This document shows, in pieces, positions 1 through 7,683 of a DNA stretch of 39,890 nt. Below the pieces are notes generated by a model, which did not search any database, had not been told where the DNA came from, and saw only the letters and a list, made by a program, of their open reading frames with translations. This stretch comes from Candidatus Methanophagales archaeon (GTDB lineage Archaea > Halobacteriota > Syntropharchaeia > Alkanophagales > Methanospirareceae), in the NCBI GenBank assembly GCA_030602585.1, contig JAUVZJ010000013.1, positions 1 to 39,890 of the forward strand. Reading direction: 5' to 3'. How positions within the stretch are numbered: the stretch's first letter is position 1; each line of letters opens with the position of its first letter. The position numbers and the translations under genes are program-made.

Positions 1-690
1 CCTGCCTACGATCGTTGGCATCCAGAGAACGTGCCATAGCTTCTTGCCTATTGTGTCCTTCAACTGGTCTGCCTGCTCTCCAGGCTTCGCCCAGCCTGCC
101 GGGAACTCCTTGTTTATGTCCAGCACCATTCTCCTGTCCAGAGCGTCTGCTAAGTCGTCATCACCGGTAAATGCCTTTGTGTAACAGTCAGACACCAATC
201 CCGGCTTCGTCTCCACCATGTGCTCCTGAATGGTCGCTGCACCAGGCAGCGCGTGGTTCACCACCTCTAAGTAGTGGCTTATGGTGTCAGGTGTGACTTC
301 CTTACCCAATCTCGTCTCCAGCAGTGCATGCGCATCGTCCATTCCCAAGATGATCATTCTCCTCATGTCATCCCAGCACTGTTGCATCGCCGCATTGTTT
401 ACCCAGTGCAGGTCGTCATGGTTAACCAGCATGTCTGTGTGGTTCATCATGTAAGGCATCAAGAGTCGCTGTCCTTGTGGCATTCCCACATCGGGGTTGT
501 ATGCCGGAGTTTGTGTAACCCGGTCCTGTACGATCTTCTTCGCGTCCTCTATGAACTCTCTCTTCCTCAGTCCTCTCTTCTGGTTTATACCGTCATATAC
601 ATAGTACGGTGTCTTTGTGCTGTCAGGTGCCTCGATAAATTTCTCGGCCATCGCCTTCATGAAACTATGTTGTACATCTTTATATGGCAT
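1..690 (-). CDS. mcrA: Methyl-coenzyme M reductase alpha subunit, N-terminal 230 residues (partial)
   Basis: This is the start of McrA, the catalytic alpha subunit of the F430 enzyme that interconverts methyl-CoM plus CoB with methane (or another alkane) plus heterodisulfide. The reading frame stays open from the ATG at 690 to the window edge and begins MPYKDVQHSFMKAM. The stretch NHALPGAATIQEHMVE, very typical of McrA, lies at about residues 148-163. A strong AGGAGG ribosome site precedes the ATG. The gene is last in mcrB-mcrG-mcrA, 17 bases after the mcrG stop. The F430-binding and modified-residue regions lie outside the window, so methane-type versus alkane-type Mcr cannot be settled. Family identity is sure. 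Confidence 0.95.
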   Translation of the reverse strand, partial: MPYKDVQHSFMKAMAEKFIEAPDSTKTPYYVYDGINQKRGLRKREFIEDAKKIVQDRVTQTPAYNPDVGMPQGQRLLMPYMMNHTDMLVNHDDLHWVNNAAMQQCWDDMRRMIILGMDDAHALLETRLGKEVTPDTISHYLEVVNHALPGAATIQEHMVETKPGLVSDCYTKAFTGDDDLADALDRRMVLDINKEFPAGWAKPGEQADQLKDTIGKKLWHVLWMPTIVGR

Positions 691-707
691 TTTTCCTTTT
701 TACCTCC

Positions 708-1547
708 TTATTCCACTCCTCCTTTTGGAGTGTATAACTTCATTCCCTTTACGCCTACGCCTTTGTTTCCCTTTATCTTATCTCTCGCTGTGAACGGCTG
801 GAATCCTCCACATGTTCTGTTCCAGTGTATCTCTGATATTACGTCAGCTACCTCAGGGTCCTCTCCTTCCATCCAGACACCACCCTGTGCGTTCCTGAAC
901 ATCGTTGTTCTCTTCCTCAGCTCGTCATCAGAGAGTGGCTTTCCCAGTGTTATCTCCTTGTCCATTGCACCACCGACCATGTCCTTCACGTATTTTACGT
1001 TGCCTGACTTCTCATCGTATGCCCATCTCCTCAGTGCGTCGAACATGTTACCATTCGGGTCTAACCTCAATGAATGCCCGTGCACCGATCTCCCTCTCAG
1101 TCCTGTTCTCGCTGTATCGTATGTCTCGTTGTCCATGTACTCTTTTGTTATCTTCTCTACGTCTCTTTCCCTTCCTTCTACTATCGTTCTTCCTGATAAT
1201 ACACCGACGTCTATCCCTCTATGCCTGTTATACCACATCATCGGTCGAATTCTCGGCGTTGTCGGTGCGAACTGCATAGAATCTGTGAACTGCACGTATC
1301 TTATCCTGTCGCCTGCTTTTGCTCCCTCTGTCGGCTCCACCATCTCACGAACAGCGCATTCCGGCTCCTCCATCTCCGCTATTGGCGGATGGATGCTCTT
1401 GTATTCTTCTCCAGGCGCGCGGTGTGCAAGCAATCTCACTATGTCTTCCTCTGATATGTCCCTCAACTTCTCTAACTTCTGGCTCTTGTCCATGAATTTC
1501 CTTCGGTTTTTACCTATAATACTACTTCCAGGTGTATATTGTGGCAT
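708..1547 (-). CDS. mcrG: Methyl-coenzyme M reductase gamma subunit
   Basis: McrG (279 aa) is the gamma subunit of the cytoplasmic alpha2-beta2-gamma2 Mcr complex and helps form the F430 pocket. Recognisable McrG segments are RYVQFTDSMQFAPTTPRIRP near residue 85 and RSVHGHSLRLDPNGNMFDAL near residue 153. It is slightly longer than most methanogen McrG proteins (about 250-260 aa). A GGAGG ribosome site precedes the ATG. It lies 16 bases after mcrB and 17 before mcrA, so the three genes are surely co-transcribed. The mcrD and mcrC genes that usually sit between mcrB and mcrG in methanogens are absent, as reported for ANME-1-type operons. Confidence 0.96.
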   Translation of the reverse strand: MPQYTPGSSIIGKNRRKFMDKSQKLEKLRDISEEDIVRLLAHRAPGEEYKSIHPPIAEMEEPECAVREMVEPTEGAKAGDRIRYVQFTDSMQFAPTTPRIRPMMWYNRHRGIDVGVLSGRTIVEGRERDVEKITKEYMDNETYDTARTGLRGRSVHGHSLRLDPNGNMFDALRRWAYDEKSGNVKYVKDMVGGAMDKEITLGKPLSDDELRKRTTMFRNAQGGVWMEGEDPEVADVISEIHWNRTCGGFQPFTARDKIKGNKGVGVKGMKLYTPKGGVE

Positions 1548-1563
1548 TTTTCTTTTCCTCCTT

Positions 1564-2880
1564 TTACATCACCTTCTTTGCGCCTTCGGCAACTGCCTTC
1601 AGCGGCTCTGCAAACTCAGGTATCGCACCCAGCACTTCTCCATACAGTCCCGACGTCCTCGCAGGTGTGAAATACAGCGTGTCTGCATCTATGCACATCG
1701 CAGCGCAGAAGCATGGAATGAACTGCCCCTTCGCATGCCTCGTAACGATATGGTTACCATGGAACACACCAGGTCCTCCGCCTCCATAAATCGAGTGTGA
1801 GAAGAACGCACTCGCTACGGATGCTCCCTGTGCTTTTCCATAGTCAACGCCTGGTAGTCCTGTCTCGTGCTCTATCATCTCGTTGAAATACATTACGTTC
1901 GATGGGACAGACTGTCCTGCACGCATTGCCGCCGCATTCACCATCACGGCAGCAAGCATTCCTGCGGATGCGTATGCATTCCACATCTGCAAGTCATTCG
2001 TGCCATAGACCGTATAACCGGAGCCAAGCTTCGTCTTCGCTTTTATCACGCCATCTGCTTTCGCCTTCTCCACCAGAGAATACGTAACGCTTGCAACCGT
2101 CCCGTCCTTTCCGTTTTCCTTTACCATGGTGTACAGCATGTTGTTCGCATTCAGTCCCTCGTATGCAAGGTCTAACAGATGTCCTCGCTCGAAAGGTCCT
2201 ATCGCATCTCCCATCTCATAGCACGCCGCCTCTTCCAGTATCATACTCAAAGCAGCTCCAGGCATCGCTCTCTTCCTTACCGTTGCCGCTATGTGGTTCA
2301 CCGGGATATTCCTCAGTGCGAACCCAGGTCCTTCGTTCCTTATCGGCACGTCCACTAACGTCGCCACTACTGTGCCCGTCATGTCCGGGTCCTGGGGATA
2401 CCCTCCCCATACGCCGCCTTTCACTATGTCCGCATGCCACATGTCCACGTTGCATACGTCCATTACTGCTTGCGTCAGCGCCGCCATTGTGTTTACCCGC
2501 GCAGCCGAGTAATCCGCTAAGATTCTCTCCGGTGGCACTTCTACCAATATTCGCTTTCCGCCCATTATTGGATCTACTCTCGCCGCAGCTCCGTCAACCG
2601 AGAGCATGTCCTTCATCTCGCTCGCTATCGCACTTGCCTTGCCCACGATGTCCAGGTTCATGGTCTTGCCTCGGATTACCATCTCTTTCCCTGCTATTGC
2701 CCCTGTCTTTATCCGCATTTCCAGACCTGCTAAGTTAACCGCTGCTGACCGAGTCACCAGACTGCATATCTTCTTCATCGCAGGGTTTCTCAGAGGGCTG
2801 ATCGCAGTTATTGGTACGTCTCCAACCAGTTTGTTACCTCTGTCGTCGTATAAATCTACTTTATCTGCTATCTTAGCCAT
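1564..2880 (-). CDS. mcrB: Methyl-coenzyme M reductase beta subunit
   Basis: McrB (438 aa) is the beta subunit of Mcr. The C-terminal third carries the family signature SIYGGGGPGVFHGNHIVTRH followed by KGQFIPC, which lines the CoB channel in known structures. Length matches the family. It is the first gene of the mcrBGA operon. The start is set by the ATG at 2880 with AAAGGAGG 10-15 bases upstream. The long non-coding leader region (2881-3112) carries a TATA box and an inverted repeat, listed separately. Confidence 0.97.
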   Translation of the reverse strand: MAKIADKVDLYDDRGNKLVGDVPITAISPLRNPAMKKICSLVTRSAAVNLAGLEMRIKTGAIAGKEMVIRGKTMNLDIVGKASAIASEMKDMLSVDGAAARVDPIMGGKRILVEVPPERILADYSAARVNTMAALTQAVMDVCNVDMWHADIVKGGVWGGYPQDPDMTGTVVATLVDVPIRNEGPGFALRNIPVNHIAATVRKRAMPGAALSMILEEAACYEMGDAIGPFERGHLLDLAYEGLNANNMLYTMVKENGKDGTVASVTYSLVEKAKADGVIKAKTKLGSGYTVYGTNDLQMWNAYASAGMLAAVMVNAAAMRAGQSVPSNVMYFNEMIEHETGLPGVDYGKAQGASVASAFFSHSIYGGGGPGVFHGNHIVTRHAKGQFIPCFCAAMCIDADTLYFTPARTSGLYGEVLGAIPEFAEPLKAVAEGAKKVM

Positions 2881-2904
2881 AACTTTTTTTTCCTCCTTTT
2901 TTAT

Positions 2905-2955
2905 TTCACCCTTTACGGGTGAATATACCGTTGAAAAATGCTACTTAAAAGCCTT
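2905..2955 (-). promoter_or_regulatory. mcr operon promoter with inverted repeat at the expected transcription start
   Basis: Read on the minus strand, a purine-rich BRE-like GGAAGGC is followed by the TATA-like box TTTTAAGTAG (2941-2950). The expected start, about 25 bases downstream, falls near 2920. There the sequence has a perfect 7-bp inverted repeat, TTCACCC-N5-GGGTGAA (2905-2923). The repeat would form either an operator over the start site or a hairpin at the extreme 5' end of the mcr mRNA. The ribosome site and ATG follow. TATA placement is by eye. Confidence 0.6.
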
Positions 2956-3112
2956 CCGCTTTTTTCCGAGCGTCCAAAATTGAGAAGCCTGTTTTGTGAC
3001 AATCATAATATTTGCTCATACTAATTAGGACGATTGTGTGAAGAACGTGGAGTAAAAGCCTCCAGTTTCCCATAGATGTGAATGCGGTGAAGATGGGATT
3101 TTGCGTTGAGCA

Positions 3113-3670
3113 CTATGCGCTCATCTTCTCCCCTTCCACCAACATTAACTCGCCTTCTTTATTGAGTTCGATTCTTATGCCAGTGAAGCCTGCTTCTGAA
3201 AGCACTTCTTCCAACCTCTCCGAACTGAAATACTTCTTCGCATGCGCATGACTTCTTGTCCGGGCAACACCGCCTATCCAGTCAATAATAAATATCTTAC
3301 CTCCTTCTTTCAGCACACGCCTCGACTCCCTCAACGCTTCTCTGGGATTCGCCGTTTCATGTAACGCCTTTAGCGAAACGACAAAATCGAAGCTGTTATT
3401 TGCAAATGTCATTCCCTCCGCAGATTGAACCTCAAACTCGACCTCGACTGACGACGCGTTCATTCTCGCCTTTTCTATGCTCTCTCGTCCCGGGTCAATC
3501 CCTGTCACATCACATCCCGTCTCTTCCTTTAAATATATAGCAAGTTTTCCCGTGCCGCACCCAATATCCAGCACTCTTATCTTTGTCTTTCCTTTTTCAG
3601 TTTTGATTCCGATTTTTACCCTCTCGCAGAGTTCTTTCACCAGCTCGACTTCATTCTCTAATAAGTCCAT
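3113..3670 (-). CDS. Class I SAM-dependent methyltransferase
   Basis: This 185-residue protein has a Rossmann-fold class I methyltransferase core. Motif I is VLDIGCGTGKLAIYL near residue 49, the acidic ribose-binding end of strand 2 is TGIDPG, and the post-I/IV region is FDFVVSLKALHE followed by LKEGGKIFIIDW. The closest general resemblance is to UbiE/Methyltransf_11 proteins; the substrate cannot be read from sequence. It lies upstream of mcrB on the same strand, separated by a 232-base gap containing the mcr promoter, and is divergent from the gene at 3746. The position beside mcr suggests, as inference only, a role in Mcr or cofactor modification. General small-molecule methylation is equally possible. 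Confidence 0.85.
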   Translation of the reverse strand: MDLLENEVELVKELCERVKIGIKTEKGKTKIRVLDIGCGTGKLAIYLKEETGCDVTGIDPGRESIEKARMNASSVEVEFEVQSAEGMTFANNSFDFVVSLKALHETANPREALRESRRVLKEGGKIFIIDWIGGVARTRSHAHAKKYFSSERLEEVLSEAGFTGIRIELNKEGELMLVEGEKMSA

Positions 3671-3684
3671 AGTAATTATTCAAT

Positions 3685-3715
3685 ACTCCTGTGGAGTTAT
3701 ATGGAGTTATAAATA
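3685..3715. promoter_or_regulatory. Divergent promoter with inverted and direct repeats
   Basis: The gap between the methyltransferase (minus) and the small gene at 3746 (plus) contains ACTCC-TGT-GGAGT (3685-3697). Two direct copies of GGAGTTAT follow, at 3693 and 3703, the second running into the TATA-like GTTATAAATA (3706-3715). The TATA box is about 35 bases before the plus-strand ATG, implying a leader of about 10 bases. The overlapping repeats could bind a regulator shared by both genes. Confidence 0.45.
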
Positions 3716-3745
3716 CTAAACACCAAAAGTTTTTTAGTGAGATAA

Positions 3746-4099
3746 ATGACGCAAAACGAGATAATTGGTTATCAATTCGCAGAGCGGATAAAATCTGTGC
3801 TGATAATCGGCTCTAAGATGCTGATGGTGGTAGAAACGCTGAAGGAAACAGAATTAGAGGGCGCGAAAAAAGCGTTGTTTGCTTTCTTCGACGCTTTGTC
3901 CACCGAGACGGGAATAGCATTGAACGTGACTGGAATGCAAGAATTCGTGCTTGTGGAAGAAAAGGTAACGCAGGTAAAGAGAAGTATAGAAGAGAAGGAT
4001 TATCAGGAGGCGCATGCAAACCTCGGAAGAGCAGTATCACATGCTACAACTGCTTGTGATAGAACCATGAGGGCATTGATGGAAAAGGGGTTGATGTAG
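3746..4099 (+). CDS. Small predicted all-helical protein of unknown function
   Basis: This 117-residue soluble protein is not recognised. It lacks membrane segments, cysteines apart from one near the C-terminus, and known motifs. Alternating hydrophobic and charged residues (for example LKETELEGAKKALFAFFDAL and VEEKVTQVKRSIEEKDYQEAHANLGRA) predict a bundle of three or four long helices. A good TATA box and short leader support expression. It is divergent from the methyltransferase and convergent with the CBS pair. Codon use resembles its neighbours, so it is probably a genuine lineage gene. Confidence 0.7.
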   Translation: MTQNEIIGYQFAERIKSVLIIGSKMLMVVETLKETELEGAKKALFAFFDALSTETGIALNVTGMQEFVLVEEKVTQVKRSIEEKDYQEAHANLGRAVSHATTACDRTMRALMEKGLM

Positions 4100-4141
4100 T
4101 AGTATTTGAAATAGGGATTTATCGTCCAGTTACATGTGATG

Positions 4142-4534
4142 TTAGAAGTAGAATTCCCTCACATACTCCGGCTTCCTTGTTAACATGTCACGAATACTTA
4201 CGATTCCTACGAGCACGTCATTTTCAACCACCGGCAGTCTTTTTATCCGCTTCCTTGCTGCGAACTTGCACGCTTCCTCCATAGATGCTTCTGGTTCGAT
4301 GGTGACCAGAGGAGCGGACATGATTTCTTTTGCTTTTATTTCGCTTGCCCTTCTATTCTTCCGCAGAACCTTTAATGCTATGTCTCGTTCAGTAATTATT
4401 CCTGCTGGTTTACCTTCTTTTGTTATCACCACACTCCCTATTCCCAACTCTTCCATATCCCCCGCAATTTTAGTGACCAAAGTTTCTTCATCTTCCGCGA
4501 TGATTGGCCGGCTCATTATATCCTTAACTTTCAT
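4142..4534 (-). CDS. Tandem CBS-domain protein 1
   Basis: The 130-residue protein consists almost entirely of two CBS motifs (a Bateman module). Motif 1 is MKVKDIMSRPIIAEDEETLV and runs to GIITERDIALKVL; motif 2 is AKEIMSAPLVTIEPEAS and runs to LVGIVSIRDML. Such stand-alone modules usually bind adenine nucleotides or SAM and act as sensors, often with a separate partner. The upstream region reads as TATA (TTTTTATAG) plus an AGAGGTG ribosome site. It is a clear paralogue of the next CBS gene, about 50-60% identical by eye, so the pair arose by tandem duplication. Partner and ligand are unknown. Confidence 0.92.
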   Translation of the reverse strand: MKVKDIMSRPIIAEDEETLVTKIAGDMEELGIGSVVITKEGKPAGIITERDIALKVLRKNRRASEIKAKEIMSAPLVTIEPEASMEEACKFAARKRIKRLPVVENDVLVGIVSIRDMLTRKPEYVREFYF

Positions 4535-4610
4535 CTTTCTTTTTCACCTCTTTTGCACTTTCTCTATTGGCTATAAAAATAAATAACTACGACTGTCAAT
4601 CAAAATTCAT

Positions 4611-5021
4611 TCATCCGGGATAAATTCTCTCTACACACGCAGGGTTTCTCGTCAATACATTTCTAACGCTTATAATGCCCACGAGCTCATCATCTTCAAT
4701 CACAGGCAGCCTTCTTATGCCCTTCTCTGCCAGGAGTTCGCATGCTTTCTCCAGCGGTGCGTATGGATCGATGGTGATCAAAGGTGAAGACATAACTTCT
4801 TTTGCTTTTATTTTACTTGCCTTTCTATCCTTCATTATAACTTTTATTGCTATGTCACGGTCAGTGACAATTCCTACGGGTTTGCCCCCCTTTGTTATCA
4901 CTACGCTCCCTGCTCCCGATACTTCCATGTCCTTTGATAGTTCAGTGACCGGCGTGTCTTCATCCTCAGTGATGACTATGGGTGTCATCACATCCCCCAC
5001 CTCTAATATTTCCATCGTCAT
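4611..5021 (-). CDS. Tandem CBS-domain protein 2
   Basis: This 136-residue Bateman module is a paralogue of the protein encoded just downstream. Its CBS motifs are VGDVMTPIVITEDEDTPV to GIVTDRDIAIKVI and AKEVMSSPLITIDPYAP to LVGIISVRNVL. Both copies keep the D/N residue of the ribose-binding T/S-x-D/N position (TERD/TDRD and SIRD/SVRN). It starts 29 bases after the DUF2117 gene on the same strand and may be read with it. The downstream CBS copy has its own promoter-like leader. Function beyond small-molecule sensing cannot be stated. Confidence 0.92.
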   Translation of the reverse strand: MTMEILEVGDVMTPIVITEDEDTPVTELSKDMEVSGAGSVVITKGGKPVGIVTDRDIAIKVIMKDRKASKIKAKEVMSSPLITIDPYAPLEKACELLAEKGIRRLPVIEDDELVGIISVRNVLTRNPACVERIYPG

Positions 5022-5050
5022 TTTTTCACTATATTATTGAAAATAAGTCT

Positions 5051-6295
5051 TCATAATTCTTTCGCTTTTTTCACTGTCTCGCCATTCGCAGTTGGAGAAC
5101 GCAAAACGCCGATAATATCCTCTTTCGCCAGATCGAGTATGCGATGCTTCAAATCCTCAAATTGTAGTTCAACGTCACCTTCCAGTTCGATTTCATCGCT
5201 ACCTTTAAAAATATCTTCCTTTACCCTTCTCCCTATAATATCGTCCCTTTCAGGCTTCAATCGTATTATCACCGAATCAGGTGGCAGGAATTTCACGTAT
5301 TCTTCCAGCGCTCCACTTTCTATCCCTTCTATCAATCCATCTGCGTCGCCGTCTGTAATCCCTATCATGCGAATACCAAACCTTTTCAGTATATCGCCGG
5401 CAATGCTTGTCGTATCGTCTCCTATGGCTACTGCAACTTCAACATCAATGTCCCTCTCCTCTATCTTCGGAAAAATGTTCTCAACGGTGTAGAAAAAGCA
5501 TGCTATCTTCTTTCTCTTTCCCTTCCTTGATACTTCATCTATTCCCATCCTTTTCGGTTTCGTCCTCCTGATTACACTTGCCGTTTTTATCATCTCTTTC
5601 TCCAGATCTAATGGTGGCAGCTTCTCCAGATTATGTTTTATCAACGTGCCGCCCAAGATTTTTACAAGTTTTCCCTCTTTCGCAACCAGCGTAACACTAT
5701 TATTTTTGTTTTCGTGCGAGGAGATTCCAATAACAACACCATCCACAACGATTTTCTCACCGGGATGGACACCCCTTATCTCGCGATACACCAAATCCGA
5801 ATGAACATCTTTTTTGCATCTTGATTCAAGTTTGTGAGGTTCTTTCTCTTCGAACTCACTGAAAACTCCCCTTATCTTTCCATATATATTCTCATCCTCA
5901 TCCCCGTGCTTCACAAACCATCGAATAATAATCCTGCTGCGGTATTCTAATTGCACAAATGAAAGATTCTCCTTCGCACTACCTCTATCAATAAAATCCC
6001 TTAGAATGCCTTCACCAAGCATGAAGCCGCTCTCTTCGGTCTTCGCATGATTCACCAACACGATAAAATCCACTCCACGATCAACAAAATCTTCCACTAC
6101 TTCTGAGGGTTTCAAATCCTTGCTTATGTCTATTACGTGCCGCATACCCGCGTCTATAACCGCGGTTTTACCCGTTATTCCACCTAAAGCCGCTTCTACT
6201 TCAAATCCCGCTTCCTTTAGCGTTTCTACCGCTTCTTCCGCTTCGCCTTCGTCTATTACCTCAGGTCCGTGAATTAGTAATCCTATGGGTTTCAT
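5051..6295 (-). CDS. DUF2117-family archaeal protein
   Basis: This 414-residue cytoplasmic protein of unknown function starts with MKPIGLLIHGPEVIDEGEAE, then LGGITGKTAVIDAGM. I associate this N-terminal pattern with the archaeal DUF2117 family found in methanogens. The middle (about residues 165-260) is rich in beta-strand-like segments such as GEKIVVDGVVIGISSHENKN. The C-terminal part (VAVAIGDDTTSIAGDILKRFGIRMIGITDGDADGLI) looks like a nucleotide- or metal-binding alpha/beta region with an acidic DGDADG motif. It is divergent from the M24 peptidase, and both start in an AT-rich shared promoter region. The family assignment is from memory. Confidence 0.75.
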   Translation of the reverse strand: MKPIGLLIHGPEVIDEGEAEEAVETLKEAGFEVEAALGGITGKTAVIDAGMRHVIDISKDLKPSEVVEDFVDRGVDFIVLVNHAKTEESGFMLGEGILRDFIDRGSAKENLSFVQLEYRSRIIIRWFVKHGDEDENIYGKIRGVFSEFEEKEPHKLESRCKKDVHSDLVYREIRGVHPGEKIVVDGVVIGISSHENKNNSVTLVAKEGKLVKILGGTLIKHNLEKLPPLDLEKEMIKTASVIRRTKPKRMGIDEVSRKGKRKKIACFFYTVENIFPKIEERDIDVEVAVAIGDDTTSIAGDILKRFGIRMIGITDGDADGLIEGIESGALEEYVKFLPPDSVIIRLKPERDDIIGRRVKEDIFKGSDEIELEGDVELQFEDLKHRILDLAKEDIIGVLRSPTANGETVKKAKEL

Positions 6296-6326
6296 CGCAC
6301 TTTCTTTTATAAAATAAGAGTTTGAA

Positions 6327-6335
6327 ATATAAATT
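6327..6335 (+). promoter_or_regulatory. TATA box of a probably leaderless mRNA
   Basis: ATATAAATT is centred about 25 bases before the ATG at 6356, with no ribosome site between. In archaea that spacing puts transcription start on or next to the start codon, so the peptidase mRNA is probably leaderless. Confidence 0.55.
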
Positions 6336-6355
6336 TAAAAATCCAAAATAATCTC

Positions 6356-7498
6356 ATGGCAGTAAAGAATAAGCCGAACACGAAGGCAAAACCGCTTCTA
6401 ATGGTCAGCGAGAGCATGCGTAACGCAGACATGTATTACGCCACTCGGTTTCTCGCCGCAGACCCTTTTATTTATCTCTGCTTTCCTCAAGAAGGAAAAG
6501 ACATTCTCATTGTGTCACAGATGGAGTATGAAAGAGCGAGAAAGGAGTCAGTTGTAAATGGAGTTCGCTCTTCGCTCGATTACGGCTATGACATTAAAAC
6601 GGAAGAGCTTATTATAAAAATCCTTCAGGAAGAGCACGTAAAAACAATAGAAGTGCCAAAGTATTTTCCTTTATACACAGCCGAGGCGCTGAGGAAGAAA
6701 GGCATAGAAGTGGTTCCCGTGGAGGAAGTGATGATGACGAAAGAGCGGGAGATAAAGGATGAACAGGAGATAAATTATATTTGGAAGGCACAAAGAGCAT
6801 GCGAACACGCAATGGAAATCGCCTTAGAAGTCATAAATAAGTCTTCGGTGAATGACAATCTTCTTATGGAGAACGGTGAAATTTTAACGTCTGAAAAGGT
6901 AAAGGCATATATAGAACACGCTTTGATTGATTCCGGATGCACCTGCGATAGCGGAGAGCCAATAGTAGCATGCGGGAAAAGCGCTGCCGACCCTCATTTT
7001 ACTGGACGCGGTCCTATTTTCGCATACGAACCTATCATCATAGATATTTTCCCACGATTGAAGTTGGAAAGATATTACGCGGATATGACAAGAACCGTCG
7101 TTAAAGGAAAGCCGGAAAAGGAGATAGAAGAGATGTATGAAGCGGTAAAGCATGCTCAAGATGCCGCATTAGCTCTTGTACAGGAAGGGGTAACGTGCAA
7201 AGAAGTGCATAACCTGGTGTGTGATGTAATCGAAGAAAGAGGTTATGAGACGATAAGAAAAGGGAGTAAGAAAGGACTCGTTCATTTCACCGGGCATGGA
7301 GTGGGGTTGGATTTGCATGAGAACCCGAAGGTTGGCGATAATGACTACGAACTACAAAGAGGGAATGTGATTACAATAGAGCCCGGATTGTATGATTCCG
7401 AAGCGGGGGGCGTCAGACTGGAGGATATGGTACTCGTGCTGAAGAACGGCTGTGAGAACCTGACGAGGTTTGAGAAGAAGTTGAGCCAAGACTCATGA
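6356..7498 (+). CDS. M24 family metallopeptidase (Xaa-Pro dipeptidase/aminopeptidase-like)
   Basis: This 380-residue protein has the creatinase/prolidase layout: an N-terminal domain (about 1-140) and a C-terminal pita-bread domain. All five dimetal ligands are visible: Asp in IIIDIFPRL, Asp in YADMTRTV, His in FTGHGVGLDLHE, Glu in ITIEPGLY and Glu in GGVRLEDM. It should cleave X-Pro peptide bonds in the cytoplasm. The Pro-peptide substrate is inferred from family. Archaeal M24 proteins of this size are usually annotated as Xaa-Pro aminopeptidase or PepQ. Promoter and start are supported by a TATA box exactly one leaderless distance upstream. Confidence 0.9.
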   Translation: MAVKNKPNTKAKPLLMVSESMRNADMYYATRFLAADPFIYLCFPQEGKDILIVSQMEYERARKESVVNGVRSSLDYGYDIKTEELIIKILQEEHVKTIEVPKYFPLYTAEALRKKGIEVVPVEEVMMTKEREIKDEQEINYIWKAQRACEHAMEIALEVINKSSVNDNLLMENGEILTSEKVKAYIEHALIDSGCTCDSGEPIVACGKSAADPHFTGRGPIFAYEPIIIDIFPRLKLERYYADMTRTVVKGKPEKEIEEMYEAVKHAQDAALALVQEGVTCKEVHNLVCDVIEERGYETIRKGSKKGLVHFTGHGVGLDLHENPKVGDNDYELQRGNVITIEPGLYDSEAGGVRLEDMVLVLKNGCENLTRFEKKLSQDS

Positions 7499-7573
7499 TG
7501 CAGGATACATGATACAAGATTAGGGATGCGCCATTCATCTTGCACCTTCAATTATTTTCTCGTGAAAATTAGG

Positions 7574-7660
7574 GAGCTCTGCCCCATGCCCCCTTTCTTT
7601 GGTAAAGCTTTCTTTTCACATTGCTAAAGCAATGGAACGGCGAAGCCGTTCAAAAGAAAG
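7574..7660. repeat. Compound palindromic repeat with potential three-way junction
   Basis: A partial GC-rich module (AGCTCTGCCCCATGCCCC) is followed by TTTGGTAAAG and then a nested structure. The outer 9-bp stem is CTTTCTTTT (7608-7616) with AAAAGAAAG (7652-7660). Inside it are two perfect hairpins: CATTGC-TAAA-GCAATG (7619-7634) and GAACGGC-GAA-GCCGTTC (7635-7651). Apart from two bases (7617-7618) every position outside the loops is paired. The same TTTTGGTAAAGC and CTTTTCTT stem occur at 36885-36913 without the inner hairpins, so this looks like one repeat family with an expanded loop. It lies between the convergent peptidase and coaD genes. Confidence 0.75.
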
Positions 7661-7683
7661 GTTTATTTTGACTTTTGCACTTT

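Noticed and set aside
274-1800. Long plus-strand open frame (508 codons) opposite mcrA, mcrG and mcrB
   Set aside because: It is a shadow of the strongly constrained mcr genes: it spans two gene boundaries, has no ribosome site and gives a low-complexity, membrane-like translation with no recognisable domain.
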